Below, in pieces: positions 1 through 7,188 of a DNA stretch of 37,881 nucleotides (positions within the stretch are counted from its first letter, which is position 1; every line of letters begins with the position of its first letter). The translations under genes were made by a program, and so were the position numbers. The notes beneath the pieces were generated by a model. That model did no database searches. It saw only the letters and a program-made list of their open reading frames with translations, and was not told the DNA's origin. This DNA comes from Gemmatimonadota bacterium (GTDB taxonomy: Bacteria; Gemmatimonadota; Gemmatimonadetes; Longimicrobiales; Gaopeijiaceae): NCBI GenBank assembly GCA_012267505.1, contig JAAXGI010000063.1:1-37881 (forward strand), written 5' to 3'.

Positions 1-545
1 CGCCGACCGTGGCAGCCCTAGCCGCAGCGGGGACCCCGTACCGCGGCGTGCTCTACGCCGGCCTCATGATCACCGGCTCCGGGCCCAAGGTCGTCGAGTT
101 CAACTGCCGCTTCGGCGACCCCGAAACCCAGGCGCTCCTCCCCCTGATGAAGAGTTCGCTTCTGGATCTCATGATCCCGATTGCACGGGACGGGAGCATC
201 TCCGGGGCCGCATGCGATTGGGAGGACGGCGCGGCGCTCAATACGGTCCTCGCCTCGGCGGGCTACCCCGGCTCATACGAGAACGGGAAGGAGATCACGC
301 TGCCGCCGAGGTCGGACCGACAGGATGGACTTCTCGTGTTCCACGCCGGCACGCGCGACACCGACGGGCGGCTACTGACCAACGGTGGCCGGGTGCTCTC
401 GGTGGTCGGTGTCGGCGGCGACCTGGAGGAGGCGAGGGCGAGGAGTCTCGCGGGTGCAGACGTGATCCGCTTCGAGGGCAAGACGCTCCGGCGGGACATC
501 GGATGGCGGGCCTTCTCGTCGGATGCCCGAGCTACCGGAAGCTGA
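1..545 (+). CDS. purD: Phosphoribosylamine-glycine ligase, C-terminal part (truncated by window edge)
   Basis: Only the last 180 or so codons are present. The reading frame is already open at base 3 and the true start lies outside the window. PurD (GARS) makes glycinamide ribonucleotide from phosphoribosylamine, glycine and ATP in cytosolic purine synthesis. The visible part carries the ATP-grasp metal and nucleotide signature VVEFNCRFGDPETQ, preceded by the family-typical YRGVLYAGLM strand. The small C-terminal domain follows, with the VVGVGGDLEEARA helix. Its last 23 nt overlap the start of mutM, so the two are probably cotranscribed and translationally coupled. Family assignment is secure from the ATP-grasp motif; nothing is known of the missing N-terminus. 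Confidence 0.95.
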   Translation, partial: PTVAALAAAGTPYRGVLYAGLMITGSGPKVVEFNCRFGDPETQALLPLMKSSLLDLMIPIARDGSISGAACDWEDGAALNTVLASAGYPGSYENGKEITLPPRSDRQDGLLVFHAGTRDTDGRLLTNGGRVLSVVGVGGDLEEARARSLAGADVIRFEGKTLRRDIGWRAFSSDARATGS

Positions 546-1404
546 GACGATCGCCCGGGGGCTCCGTGCCCCCCTACTCGGGCGCTCCATCGAGGATGTC
601 GAGGTCCTGAAGGAAGACCTTCTCTCCGTCCCGAAGGCGGAGTTCCGTGCCTCGCTTCGGCACCGGTCGGTCCACGGCGTCGGACGCAGGGGCAAGAACG
701 TCGTCGTGGAGGTCGGACCCGGATCGGCTCGCGGTGGCGACGTCGACCGCCTGGTCGTGAATCTCGGGATGTCAGGCCGACTCCTCCGCCGGCGACCCGC
801 TGAGCCGGCCCCGCTCCCCGGGCATACCGGGCTTCACTTCCGGCTGGATGATGGATCGGCCCTCATCTATCGGGATGTCCGGCGCTTCGGGCGGCTCGCG
901 GTCCTCCCGCCGGACGCCTACCGGGACTGGTCCCGGGGCCTCGGACCGGAACCGCTTGCCGACGGATTCTGCGCCCGCCACCTGATCGGGGCCCTCTCCC
1001 GCTCCCGCTCCCCGGTTCGCTCCTGGCTGCTGGACCAGAGGCGGATTGCAGGCGTTGGCAACATCTACGCGAACGAGGCGCTCGCCCGGGCACGGATCCA
1101 CCCCGGCAGACCTGCGCGGGACCTCTCTCCTGATGAGGGCCGGACACTCCATCGCGTACTCCGCTCCGTCCTGAGGGAGGCGATCGACGCCGGGGGAACG
1201 ACGCTTCGCGATTACCGAACCGCCGAGGGGAGCGAGGGGAGCTACGCGGACGCCCTCCGGGTATACGGCCGGGAGGGGCACCCGTGCACGAGATGCGCGG
1301 GCACGATTGTTCGCATTCGTCTCGGAGGCCGCTCCGCCTTCCTGTGTCCACGCTGCCAACCGGCCGGACAGCAGCATGACTCCCGACGGACCCGCCCGAC
1401 GTAG
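523..1404 (+). CDS. mutM: Formamidopyrimidine-DNA glycosylase (Fpg/MutM)
   Basis: Bifunctional base-excision enzyme that removes 8-oxoguanine and formamidopyrimidines and cleaves the abasic site. The 293-aa protein begins MPELPE, which fixes the start because Pro2 is the Schiff-base nucleophile and Glu3 the acid. Lys58 sits in the conserved RRGK turn. The H2TH region contains GVGNIYANEAL (about residues 177-187). A C-terminal zinc finger has Cys255, Cys258, Cys275 and Cys278, with Arg270 in the lesion-contacting hairpin. The C-terminus runs about 13 residues beyond the last cysteine pair. It overlaps purD by 23 nt and the next gene by 29 nt, pointing to one transcript. All catalytic residues are in place, so an active Fpg rather than an Nei-like paralogue is likely. 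Confidence 0.97.
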   Translation: MPELPEAETIARGLRAPLLGRSIEDVEVLKEDLLSVPKAEFRASLRHRSVHGVGRRGKNVVVEVGPGSARGGDVDRLVVNLGMSGRLLRRRPAEPAPLPGHTGLHFRLDDGSALIYRDVRRFGRLAVLPPDAYRDWSRGLGPEPLADGFCARHLIGALSRSRSPVRSWLLDQRRIAGVGNIYANEALARARIHPGRPARDLSPDEGRTLHRVLRSVLREAIDAGGTTLRDYRTAEGSEGSYADALRVYGREGHPCTRCAGTIVRIRLGGRSAFLCPRCQPAGQQHDSRRTRPT

Positions 1405-2953
1405 AGTACGCCCGACCGGCCACAGAAGCCGGAGGCGCCGGGTACCCGCGTGCGTCCCGGCCCTTCTCCTCTTCGGGGCACCTCTCGCCCCTGAGGTCGC
1501 TGCCCTCCAGAGGGTGGACGCCGACCGGATCTCGGACGGCACTGGTCTCCCCGTCGAGGAGGTCGTTCTAGCGAACGGGATGCGCTTCCTTCTCCTCGAG
1601 AGAACGGGCGCGCCCACAGTATCATTCGTCGTTCACGTCGGCGTGGGAAGCATCCACGATCCACCCGGTCAGACGGGAGTCAGCCACTTCCTTGAGCACC
1701 TCCTCTTCAAGGGGACGACCACGATCGGGACCACGGACGTTGCGTTGGAGCGGATCCACATGGACGCAATGGACGCCGTCCACGACTCGATCGTGCAGGA
1801 AGGCGTGATGCCGTCTGCCGGGCCGGGGCTTGTGGAGCGCCTCCAAGCACGGCTCGAGGTGCTCGAGGACTCGGCGCGCGCGTACGTGATTCCCAACGAA
1901 TACGACCAGATCCTCACGAGCCACGGTGCCCGGGGGCCGAACGCGACGACGGGTTACGAGGCGACAACCTACTATGTCTCCCTGCCCTCGAACCGTGCGA
2001 AGCTCTGGTTCGTGCTGGAATCCGACCGGATGCGGAGCCCTGTCCTCAGGGAGTTCCACACGGAACGCCGCGTGATCATGGAGGAACGCCGCCTGCGAAC
2101 CGAGACTTCGGCGCCGGCACTCCTCTCGGCCACCTATTACGGCGCCGCGTTCACCGACCACCCCTACGGTGTGCCCCCCATCGGATACGCGGAGGACCTC
2201 CTTCGCCTCTCCCGGCGCGAGGTGGAGGCGCACCACCAGCGGTATTACGGGCCCGGCCAGACGACGGTCGCGATTGTCGGCCGCTTCGAGGCGGACTCCG
2301 CCACCGTCTGGGCCGAACGCTACTTCGGCGCTATCGAGCGTCGGGGAGCCGCACCCCCCGCTCCGCCCCCCGAGGGCGTCCAGGTGGAGCCGAGGCGCGT
2401 CGAGACCCGCTACGACGCCGGGCCCGCGATCCGGATCGGGTGGAAAGTACCGTCGGGGCTCGCACCGGAGTCCCCCGCCCTCCAGGTGCTTGCGAATCTG
2501 CTGGTCGGATCGAGGGACGCGCGCCTCCACCGGCGACTCGTGATTGACGACAGGATCGCCGCTTCCGTCTTCGCCGGAACAGGGCCGGGCAGGCTCCATC
2601 CCGGGCTCTTCACGATCCAGGCGATCCCCATCGCCCCGCATGCCCCCGAAGACGTCGAAGCGGCAATCTACAGCGAACTCGATCGCCTCCGGCGGGTTCC
2701 GCCCACGGACGGTGAGTTGCGGCGGGTGCGGCGGGCTCTGCTCGCGGCCGAAGTCCGGAGGCTCGCATCCGCCGAGGGACTGGCGTTCCAGCTCGCCTCA
2801 TCCCAGGCGGCGTGGGGGGACTGGCGGGAGACATTTCGATTGCAGGAACGGATGCGGGCGGTCGGGCGCGACGAGATTGCACGAGTGCTCGACGTATACT
2901 TCCGGCCCGAGGGAAGGACCGTCGCCATCCTGCGCCCGGCAGAGGAGCCGTAG
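1376..2953 (+). CDS. Exported M16 (pitrilysin/PqqL-type) zinc peptidase, catalytic subunit
   Basis: About 525 aa. I chose the ATG at 1376: the open frame reaches further back, but this start gives an Arg-rich n-region and a hydrophobic stretch (about residues 26-43) ending in AALQ, a plausible Sec signal. The inverted zinc motif HFLEH is at residues 104-108. The substrate strand NATTGYEATTYY (about 189-200) and the ERRVIMEERR helix (about 230-239) that supplies the third zinc ligand follow. The gap between HxxEH and this Glu is roughly 120 residues, well above the 75 or so usual in M16. The extra part is a helical, charge-rich insertion. The gene sits 9 nt before a second M16-like gene, as in families where active and inactive subunits pair. 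The substrate is unknown. Confidence 0.9.
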   Translation: MTPDGPARRRVRPTGHRSRRRRVPACVPALLLFGAPLAPEVAALQRVDADRISDGTGLPVEEVVLANGMRFLLLERTGAPTVSFVVHVGVGSIHDPPGQTGVSHFLEHLLFKGTTTIGTTDVALERIHMDAMDAVHDSIVQEGVMPSAGPGLVERLQARLEVLEDSARAYVIPNEYDQILTSHGARGPNATTGYEATTYYVSLPSNRAKLWFVLESDRMRSPVLREFHTERRVIMEERRLRTETSAPALLSATYYGAAFTDHPYGVPPIGYAEDLLRLSRREVEAHHQRYYGPGQTTVAIVGRFEADSATVWAERYFGAIERRGAAPPAPPPEGVQVEPRRVETRYDAGPAIRIGWKVPSGLAPESPALQVLANLLVGSRDARLHRRLVIDDRIAASVFAGTGPGRLHPGLFTIQAIPIAPHAPEDVEAAIYSELDRLRRVPPTDGELRRVRRALLAAEVRRLASAEGLAFQLASSQAAWGDWRETFRLQERMRAVGRDEIARVLDVYFRPEGRTVAILRPAEEP

Positions 2954-2962
2954 GCGGGGCCC

Positions 2963-4537
2963 GTGCCGCTTCTCCCGCTCCTTCTTCTGCCCGCTGCTTT
3001 CGTCGGCCGCGAAGGGGCCCAGACGCCCACCGACAGGGTGACCCCCGCTTATCCCGTCCATTCCGCAGCACCCGGGGCAGACACGCTGGATGCGCCAGCC
3101 GGAGAGGACCTCCCGCTCTCGGGTAGGGCAGGACTCGAGGCACTCACCTTCCGGCCACTCGAGTTCGATCCGCCTGCGCCCGAGACACACGAGATCGCCG
3201 GGGTTACGGTCCTCCACCTCTACGACCCGCTCCTTCCGCTCATCGACATTCAGCTTCAACTGGCGGGAGGGCCCGGCAACTTCCCGCGCGCGCGCCTTGC
3301 AGCCGTCTCCGCCTTCCCATTCGTCCTCAGGTCGGGCGGGACACGAACGCGAACTCCCGATGCTGTCGAACGCGCGCTCGACGAGCTGGCGTTGCAGCTG
3401 TCGGTGAGCGGAGGGGGGGGCGCATTGCGGTTCCGGATGAATGCGCTGCGCGAGACACTTGAGCCGGCGATGGATCTTCTGGGCGAGATTCTCCTAGAAC
3501 CCGGACTCGACTCCCTCGCTCTCGAGGTTTGGCGGGGCCAGACGCGGGAGCGGATCCGGCGGCGGGACGACAACCCCGGCAGCCTCGCCTTCTCGGAATT
3601 CAACCGCCTGATGTACGGCGATCATCCCGTCGGGTGGGTTCTCGGGGAAGGCGACCTCTCCGCGGAGCGGCTCAGCCGCAGTGTCCTGCGCCGTCTGCAC
3701 GCAGTGATGGTCTGCCGCGATCGGGTCCTCGTCGGGATCTCCGGAGACGTGACGTGGGAGGACGCCGAGTCGCTCGTCAGGCAATTCCTCGACCCGTGGC
3801 CCCAATGCGAAGCGCCGCTTTCCCCGCTTCCTGAGCCCGCGATCCGCCGCGGTCCCGGCACGTTCATTCTCCCAAAGGCCATCGAGCAGAGTACCGTGCT
3901 CCTCGCCCAGCCGAGCACGGTTCGCCAGGGAGACTCCGGAGAATACTTCGCGGCACGGGTCGCGGATCACCTCCTCGGCGGAAGCGGCTTCGGATCCCGG
4001 ATCGTGGAGCGAATCCGCACGGTGGAGGGACTCGCATACGGCGCGAGCTCGGTGTGGACCACCCCGGCCCGCCACGAGGGCCTGCTCGGTGTCTACACGG
4101 CGACCGGCGCCGAGACCACGCCCGATGCACTTCGTCTGCTCCGCGAGGTACTCGAGGCGTACCGGCGCATCCCACCGTCCGAATCCGATGTGCGGCGGGC
4201 CGTCGAGGAGATCACGACCGGCTATGTGTTCGCCTTTGAGTCGGCCGCGACGATCGTGGCACGCCAGATGCAGTTCCGCGCGCAGGGACTCCCAACCGAC
4301 TGGCTGTGGCGGTACTGGGAAGGTCTCGAAGCGGTCACAGCGCGGAGCGTTGCCGAGGTGATCCGGACGCACCTCGATCCCGACAGGATGACGGTTCTCA
4401 TCCTCGGTGATCCGACGCGGTTCACACTCGGGGTGGAGCGGCTGGGCCCGGTCTATGAGCTCCGGCCGGATGGTAGCTACCGGCCCTGGGTCACTCCGGC
4501 CGGTCCGCTAGGTGGAGTGCCGCAATCCCCCCCGTGA
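2963..4537 (+). CDS. M16 peptidase-like protein lacking the zinc site (partner subunit)
   Basis: 524 aa, started at GTG 2963 just after the stop of the catalytic M16 gene. It opens with a short hydrophobic stretch ([15 protein letters not shown]), so it may be exported too. The fold is recognisable from the N-terminal M16 strand (VTVLHLYDPLLPLIDIQLQL), the central linker and the C-terminal half with GSGFGSRIVERIRTVEGLAYG, the usual R/Y motif region. At the place of HxxEH the sequence reads AVSAFPFVLRSGG (about 114-126), so no zinc can be bound. Non-catalytic M16 partners are well known in heterodimeric processing peptidases; that this is such a partner is inferred from adjacency. Its last 47 nt overlap the 3' end of the convergent ubiE. 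Confidence 0.88.
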   Translation: MPLLPLLLLPAAFVGREGAQTPTDRVTPAYPVHSAAPGADTLDAPAGEDLPLSGRAGLEALTFRPLEFDPPAPETHEIAGVTVLHLYDPLLPLIDIQLQLAGGPGNFPRARLAAVSAFPFVLRSGGTRTRTPDAVERALDELALQLSVSGGGGALRFRMNALRETLEPAMDLLGEILLEPGLDSLALEVWRGQTRERIRRRDDNPGSLAFSEFNRLMYGDHPVGWVLGEGDLSAERLSRSVLRRLHAVMVCRDRVLVGISGDVTWEDAESLVRQFLDPWPQCEAPLSPLPEPAIRRGPGTFILPKAIEQSTVLLAQPSTVRQGDSGEYFAARVADHLLGGSGFGSRIVERIRTVEGLAYGASSVWTTPARHEGLLGVYTATGAETTPDALRLLREVLEAYRRIPPSESDVRRAVEEITTGYVFAFESAATIVARQMQFRAQGLPTDWLWRYWEGLEAVTARSVAEVIRTHLDPDRMTVLILGDPTRFTLGVERLGPVYELRPDGSYRPWVTPAGPLGGVPQSPP

Positions 4538-5213
4538 GATAAGACCACCCGACGTTCGCAAACCCCGCTTCCTCGAGCTGCCGGGCGATGCCGCCGGGAC
4601 CCGGGAACGCCTTCACGGATGCCGGCAGGTACGAATAGGCGCACGGGTGCCCCGAGACCAGGCGCCCGATGAGCGGGAGGATCCGGTGGAAATAGAAGAG
4701 GTAGCCAGCCCTCACAACCCGGTTCGGGGGGGTGGTGAATTCGAGAATGGCAAGCCTACCGGCCGGTCGAAGCACGCGCCGGTACTCGCGGAACCCGGCG
4801 CCGACGTCCGTCAGGTTCCGGATGCCGAAGGCCACCATCGCGGCATCAAAGCTGCCGTCCGGGAAGGGCAGGCGGAGGCAGTCCCCACAGACGGGCAGGA
4901 CAGCGCGGCCATCGAGCTTGGGCCGACCTGACGCGAGCATCGGAAACGCGAAGTCGACCGCCATCACGCGGCCGGAAAACCCCGGCCGCCCAACGAGCTC
5001 GAGGCTCATGTCGAAGGTGCCCGCACAGGCGTCGAGCACCTTCCGGGAACCGACGGCAAACTCCCCCAGCGCGTTCACGGCGAGGCGCCGCCATCGGCGA
5101 TCCACATTGGCGCTCAGGAGGTGGTTCAGGAGATCGTAGTGTGGAGCAATCTCGGTGAAGATCGTCCGGACGTTCCGACTCGATCCCGGATCGCGGTCGG
5201 GTGCGCTCGTCAC
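4491..5213 (-). CDS. ubiE: UbiE/MenG-type quinone C-methyltransferase
   Basis: Class I SAM methyltransferase that methylates the demethylmenaquinone (or ubiquinone precursor) ring. The open frame extends to 5438, but the extra N-terminus has no family resemblance. A GGAGG lies 5 nt before GTG 5213, while GTG 5216 is only 2 nt from it, so I set the start at 5213 (240 aa). Family signatures are the N-terminal FTEIAPHYDLLNHLLS, motif I VLDACAGTFD (about 60-69), FDAAMVAFGIRNL, RVLRPAGRLAILEF, and the C-terminal SVKAFPGPGGIARQLEEAGF helix. In motif I the second glycine of the usual GTGD is Phe. Menaquinone is my preferred substrate, but no men or ubi genes lie nearby to confirm it. It overlaps the convergent M16-like gene by 47 nt. 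Confidence 0.9.
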   Translation of the reverse strand: MTSAPDRDPGSSRNVRTIFTEIAPHYDLLNHLLSANVDRRWRRLAVNALGEFAVGSRKVLDACAGTFDMSLELVGRPGFSGRVMAVDFAFPMLASGRPKLDGRAVLPVCGDCLRLPFPDGSFDAAMVAFGIRNLTDVGAGFREYRRVLRPAGRLAILEFTTPPNRVVRAGYLFYFHRILPLIGRLVSGHPCAYSYLPASVKAFPGPGGIARQLEEAGFANVGWSYLTGGIAALHLADRPE

Positions 5214-5901
5214 CACGACCTCCAGGACAGCATCAATGCTCCCCTGCCCTGTTGTCAGGTGACGGCGTGACACCTGTATCCCGGCGTGCTGAGCGGAAAC
5301 TCGTCGGGCGCCGGTCGGACCTCCACGGAACGGCAGGCTGCGGACCACCGCAACCCCGAACGACGCCCAGACGACGGAATGCCGATGCCGAGTCAGGCCG
5401 CCCGGGCCTGTTGTTCTGAGCGATGAAGCAGACACCATGCTGTGCCCACGACTGCTTCAGCGACGGAATGGCGTACCTGCCGAGGCTACAGTCGGACCTG
5501 GACTTGGTCACCAGGATACACTCCACTCCATCCATGGTGAGGGGGACACCGGGAAACCGCGCCGGTCACCGGTGACGGACCTTTCGCACGGCGTCGCCTT
5601 CCCAGGGTTCCCTGCGGCGCAGATACAGACCTGAGAGGCCGTGGATCGTTTCGCGCCCAACCCCTCCACCACACGGCCAACCGGACGGCAGGCTGGGTGC
5701 CACGCCCTCGAAAGAGCAGGAGGATGCCGCATCTTCCCACGATACACCGTCGCAACCGAGGCCGCCTTCTCGCGGCAGTGCAACGCGCGAACACCCCTGA
5801 GATGGGACCCACCGCCGACCGGCCGCACGTGAACCTTCGACACTGGACGCGGTAGTGTTAGGACACCTGATCGATCATCCAGCCGATGTAGCGGAGGAAA
5901 C
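5214..5901. other. 688-nt stretch without a convincing gene
   Basis: No frame here shows a recognisable family, and the region is unusually long for this dense chromosome. It must contain the promoter and leader of ubiE (minus) and of the small gene at 5902 (plus). A minus-strand frame at 5233-5535 is open with fairly GC-rich third positions at its beginning, but it matches nothing I know and has no ribosome site. It could be a decayed gene. A 12-bp perfect palindrome lies at 5565-5576. Frames at 5508-6038 (minus) are low-complexity Arg/Pro/Ala translations typical of GC-rich noise. Confidence 0.5.
5565..5576. repeat. 12-bp perfect palindrome (GTCACCGGTGAC)
   Basis: Self-complementary over all 12 bases, with no extension on either side. 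It lies inside the non-coding stretch between ubiE and the small membrane protein gene, about 350 nt from ubiE and 325 nt from the latter. It could be an operator for a dimeric regulator, but there is no supporting second copy in the window. Confidence 0.3.
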
Positions 5902-6150
5902 ATGCTCGGACCATTGGCCAAGTTCTTTGGCGCATTACTGGTCGTACTCGTCGCAGTCGGCCTCCTGCTCGCCCTTCTCTCCGCCGTGGGAACTGCCTTC
6001 GCGCTGGCGATCACACTCGGAAGCATCCTCCTCTTCAAGGTGGCCCCGCTCGCCCTTCTCTGCTGGATCGTCTACAAGATCGCACGCAACTGGAAGCCCC
6101 GTGGGCAAATCACGGCCTCCGACGAGGCCTGGCTTCAGGGAAGACGCTAG
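5902..6150 (+). CDS. Small two-helix membrane protein, function unknown
   Basis: 82 aa. A GGAGG with 4-5 nt spacing stands directly before ATG 5902, which supports translation and the start. The protein is a hydrophobic hairpin: a first helix at about residues 8-31 (rich in Leu, Val and Ala) and a second at about 35-58, followed by a cationic and polar tail (KIARNWKPRG...) of about 20 residues. This predicts an inner-membrane protein with a short cytosolic tail. I do not recognise a family. It stands alone between a non-coding stretch and a convergent SAM hydrolase gene 41 nt away, so it is probably monocistronic. Confidence 0.75.
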   Translation: MLGPLAKFFGALLVVLVAVGLLLALLSAVGTAFALAITLGSILLFKVAPLALLCWIVYKIARNWKPRGQITASDEAWLQGRR

Positions 6151-6191
6151 GACACGATACCGCGGCCGGGGCCACCCCCGAACCGCCGTTT

Positions 6192-6956
6192 CTACTTCGG
6201 GATGCGCACGCGCGTCCCCACATCGGCGTTGAGGAGTTCCGCAGCCGAGCTGTCCCTAGCAGCAACCTCCACGCGTCCGTCCGAGTTTACGAGCGCGGCG
6301 AGGCTTGCGGGGGGCAGGTCGCCGTACGTGCGCACCACGGGGATCTTCTGCCCCCGTATCTCGACCCCTGATGCCTCGTCCACACTGGCACCGGGCAAGT
6401 TCGTGACGAGATTTCCAAAGCCGTCCGTTGAGACGACCTCGCCAACGATCGCCTCCGACTCCCAGCTCACCCCCGGTTCCGGAAGATAGACTGGATCGGC
6501 GATCTCCGGTCCGAATCGGGAGAGGTGGACGCCGCGTGCGAGACACGCTGCGATCGGAGCAAAGATGTCCCGGCCGTGAAAGGTGGCGCTCCTCTCGTCT
6601 GGCAGGAAACCGGGATTCTCGATGGACACGGACCGGAACTCGTCAGCGGCATCGAGGACGCGGCTCACGATCCCGTTGTCCGGCGCGACAATGAGTCTCC
6701 GGTCCGCCTCTACCGCCAGCGCCCGCCGTGCGGTGCCCACTCCGGGGTCGACGACCACGAGGTGCACTGTCCCCGGCGGGTACCGGTTCCAGTAGCGGGC
6801 GAGAGCAAGCGCTCCGGCTCCCACGGCGCCGAACGGAACCTCGTGGCTCACATCGTCAAGAATAGCGCCGGGGAATATCGAGGCGATGACACCTTTCATC
6901 GCTCCGACGTAGCCGTCGGCGGTACCGAAGTCCGTCAGGAGGGTGACGCGCGCCAT
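6192..6956 (-). CDS. SAM hydrolase / SAM hydroxide adenosyltransferase (DUF62 family)
   Basis: 254 aa from ATG 6956; the frame is open further upstream, but MARVTLLTDFG is the usual N-terminus of the family. Members convert S-adenosylmethionine to adenosine and methionine using water, and are related to the fluorinase and chlorinase. Family motifs are all visible: TLLTDFG (5-11), the VVVDPGVGT turn (67-75), APDNG (91-95), ATFHGRDIFAP (124-134) and TDGFGNLVTN (177-186). The C-terminal domain is a small beta barrel. The reaction is inferred from characterised DUF62 proteins. It is preceded by a small hidden gene whose stop is 7 nt before this ATG, so it is likely the last gene of an mrp operon. 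No good ribosome site is seen, which fits translational coupling. Confidence 0.92.
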   Translation of the reverse strand: MARVTLLTDFGTADGYVGAMKGVIASIFPGAILDDVSHEVPFGAVGAGALALARYWNRYPPGTVHLVVVDPGVGTARRALAVEADRRLIVAPDNGIVSRVLDAADEFRSVSIENPGFLPDERSATFHGRDIFAPIAACLARGVHLSRFGPEIADPVYLPEPGVSWESEAIVGEVVSTDGFGNLVTNLPGASVDEASGVEIRGQKIPVVRTYGDLPPASLAALVNSDGRVEVAARDSSAAELLNADVGTRVRIPK

Positions 6957-6963
6957 TGCCGAG

Positions 6964-7188
6964 CTATGCGGAAGCCGACCCCGGCCGCCATGCGGTAGAC
7001 GCCTCCAGGTCATCAAGGATCTCTTCCGGATCCTCGAACTCCTGAAGCGTCCGGTCCCCGAAGTGCTCGAGGGAAACACCGTGGGCCTGGAACTCGGCGA
7101 GCGTCTCAGGGAAGTCGCGCGCGATCATGTGGAGCGGGCTCGTGAACAGTTCGTCCCGAGTCGGCCTCGGGTGGAAGGGAATCTTGAT
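6964..7188 (-). CDS. 74-aa ScdA_N/DUF542-like protein, apparent ATC start
   Basis: This gene is easy to miss because no ATG, GTG or TTG begins it. The first codon after the mrp stop (TAA, 7191-7189) is in the same frame and reads ATC AAG ATT CCC. A GGAGG (7198-7194) stands 5 nt before that ATC, an ideal Shine-Dalgarno spacing. The only ATG (7128) has no ribosome site and would remove a third of the protein. Third positions are strongly G/C, as in true genes here. The core LHMIARDFPETLAEFQAHGV then GDRTLQEF follows the pattern of ScdA_N/DUF542 or DUF1858 domains (helix, pathogen-type GI-x-CC-GG-x-RTL turn), but the cysteines are replaced (SLEHF). The C-terminus is acidic. Position between Mrp and SAM hydrolase, near NifU, suggests an Fe-S or redox role; that is inference. 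Confidence 0.7.
   Translation of the reverse strand: MKIPFHPRPTRDELFTSPLHMIARDFPETLAEFQAHGVSLEHFGDRTLQEFEDPEEILDDLEASTAWRPGSASA

Noticed and set aside
5216-5438. 75-residue N-terminal extension of UbiE
   Set aside because: Not family-like and the ribosome site next to GTG 5213 sets the start.
5233-5535. 100-codon minus frame upstream of ubiE
   Set aside because: First 45 codons look partly gene-like but there is no ribosome site, no recognised family and a stop limits it upstream; reported only as part of the orphan region.
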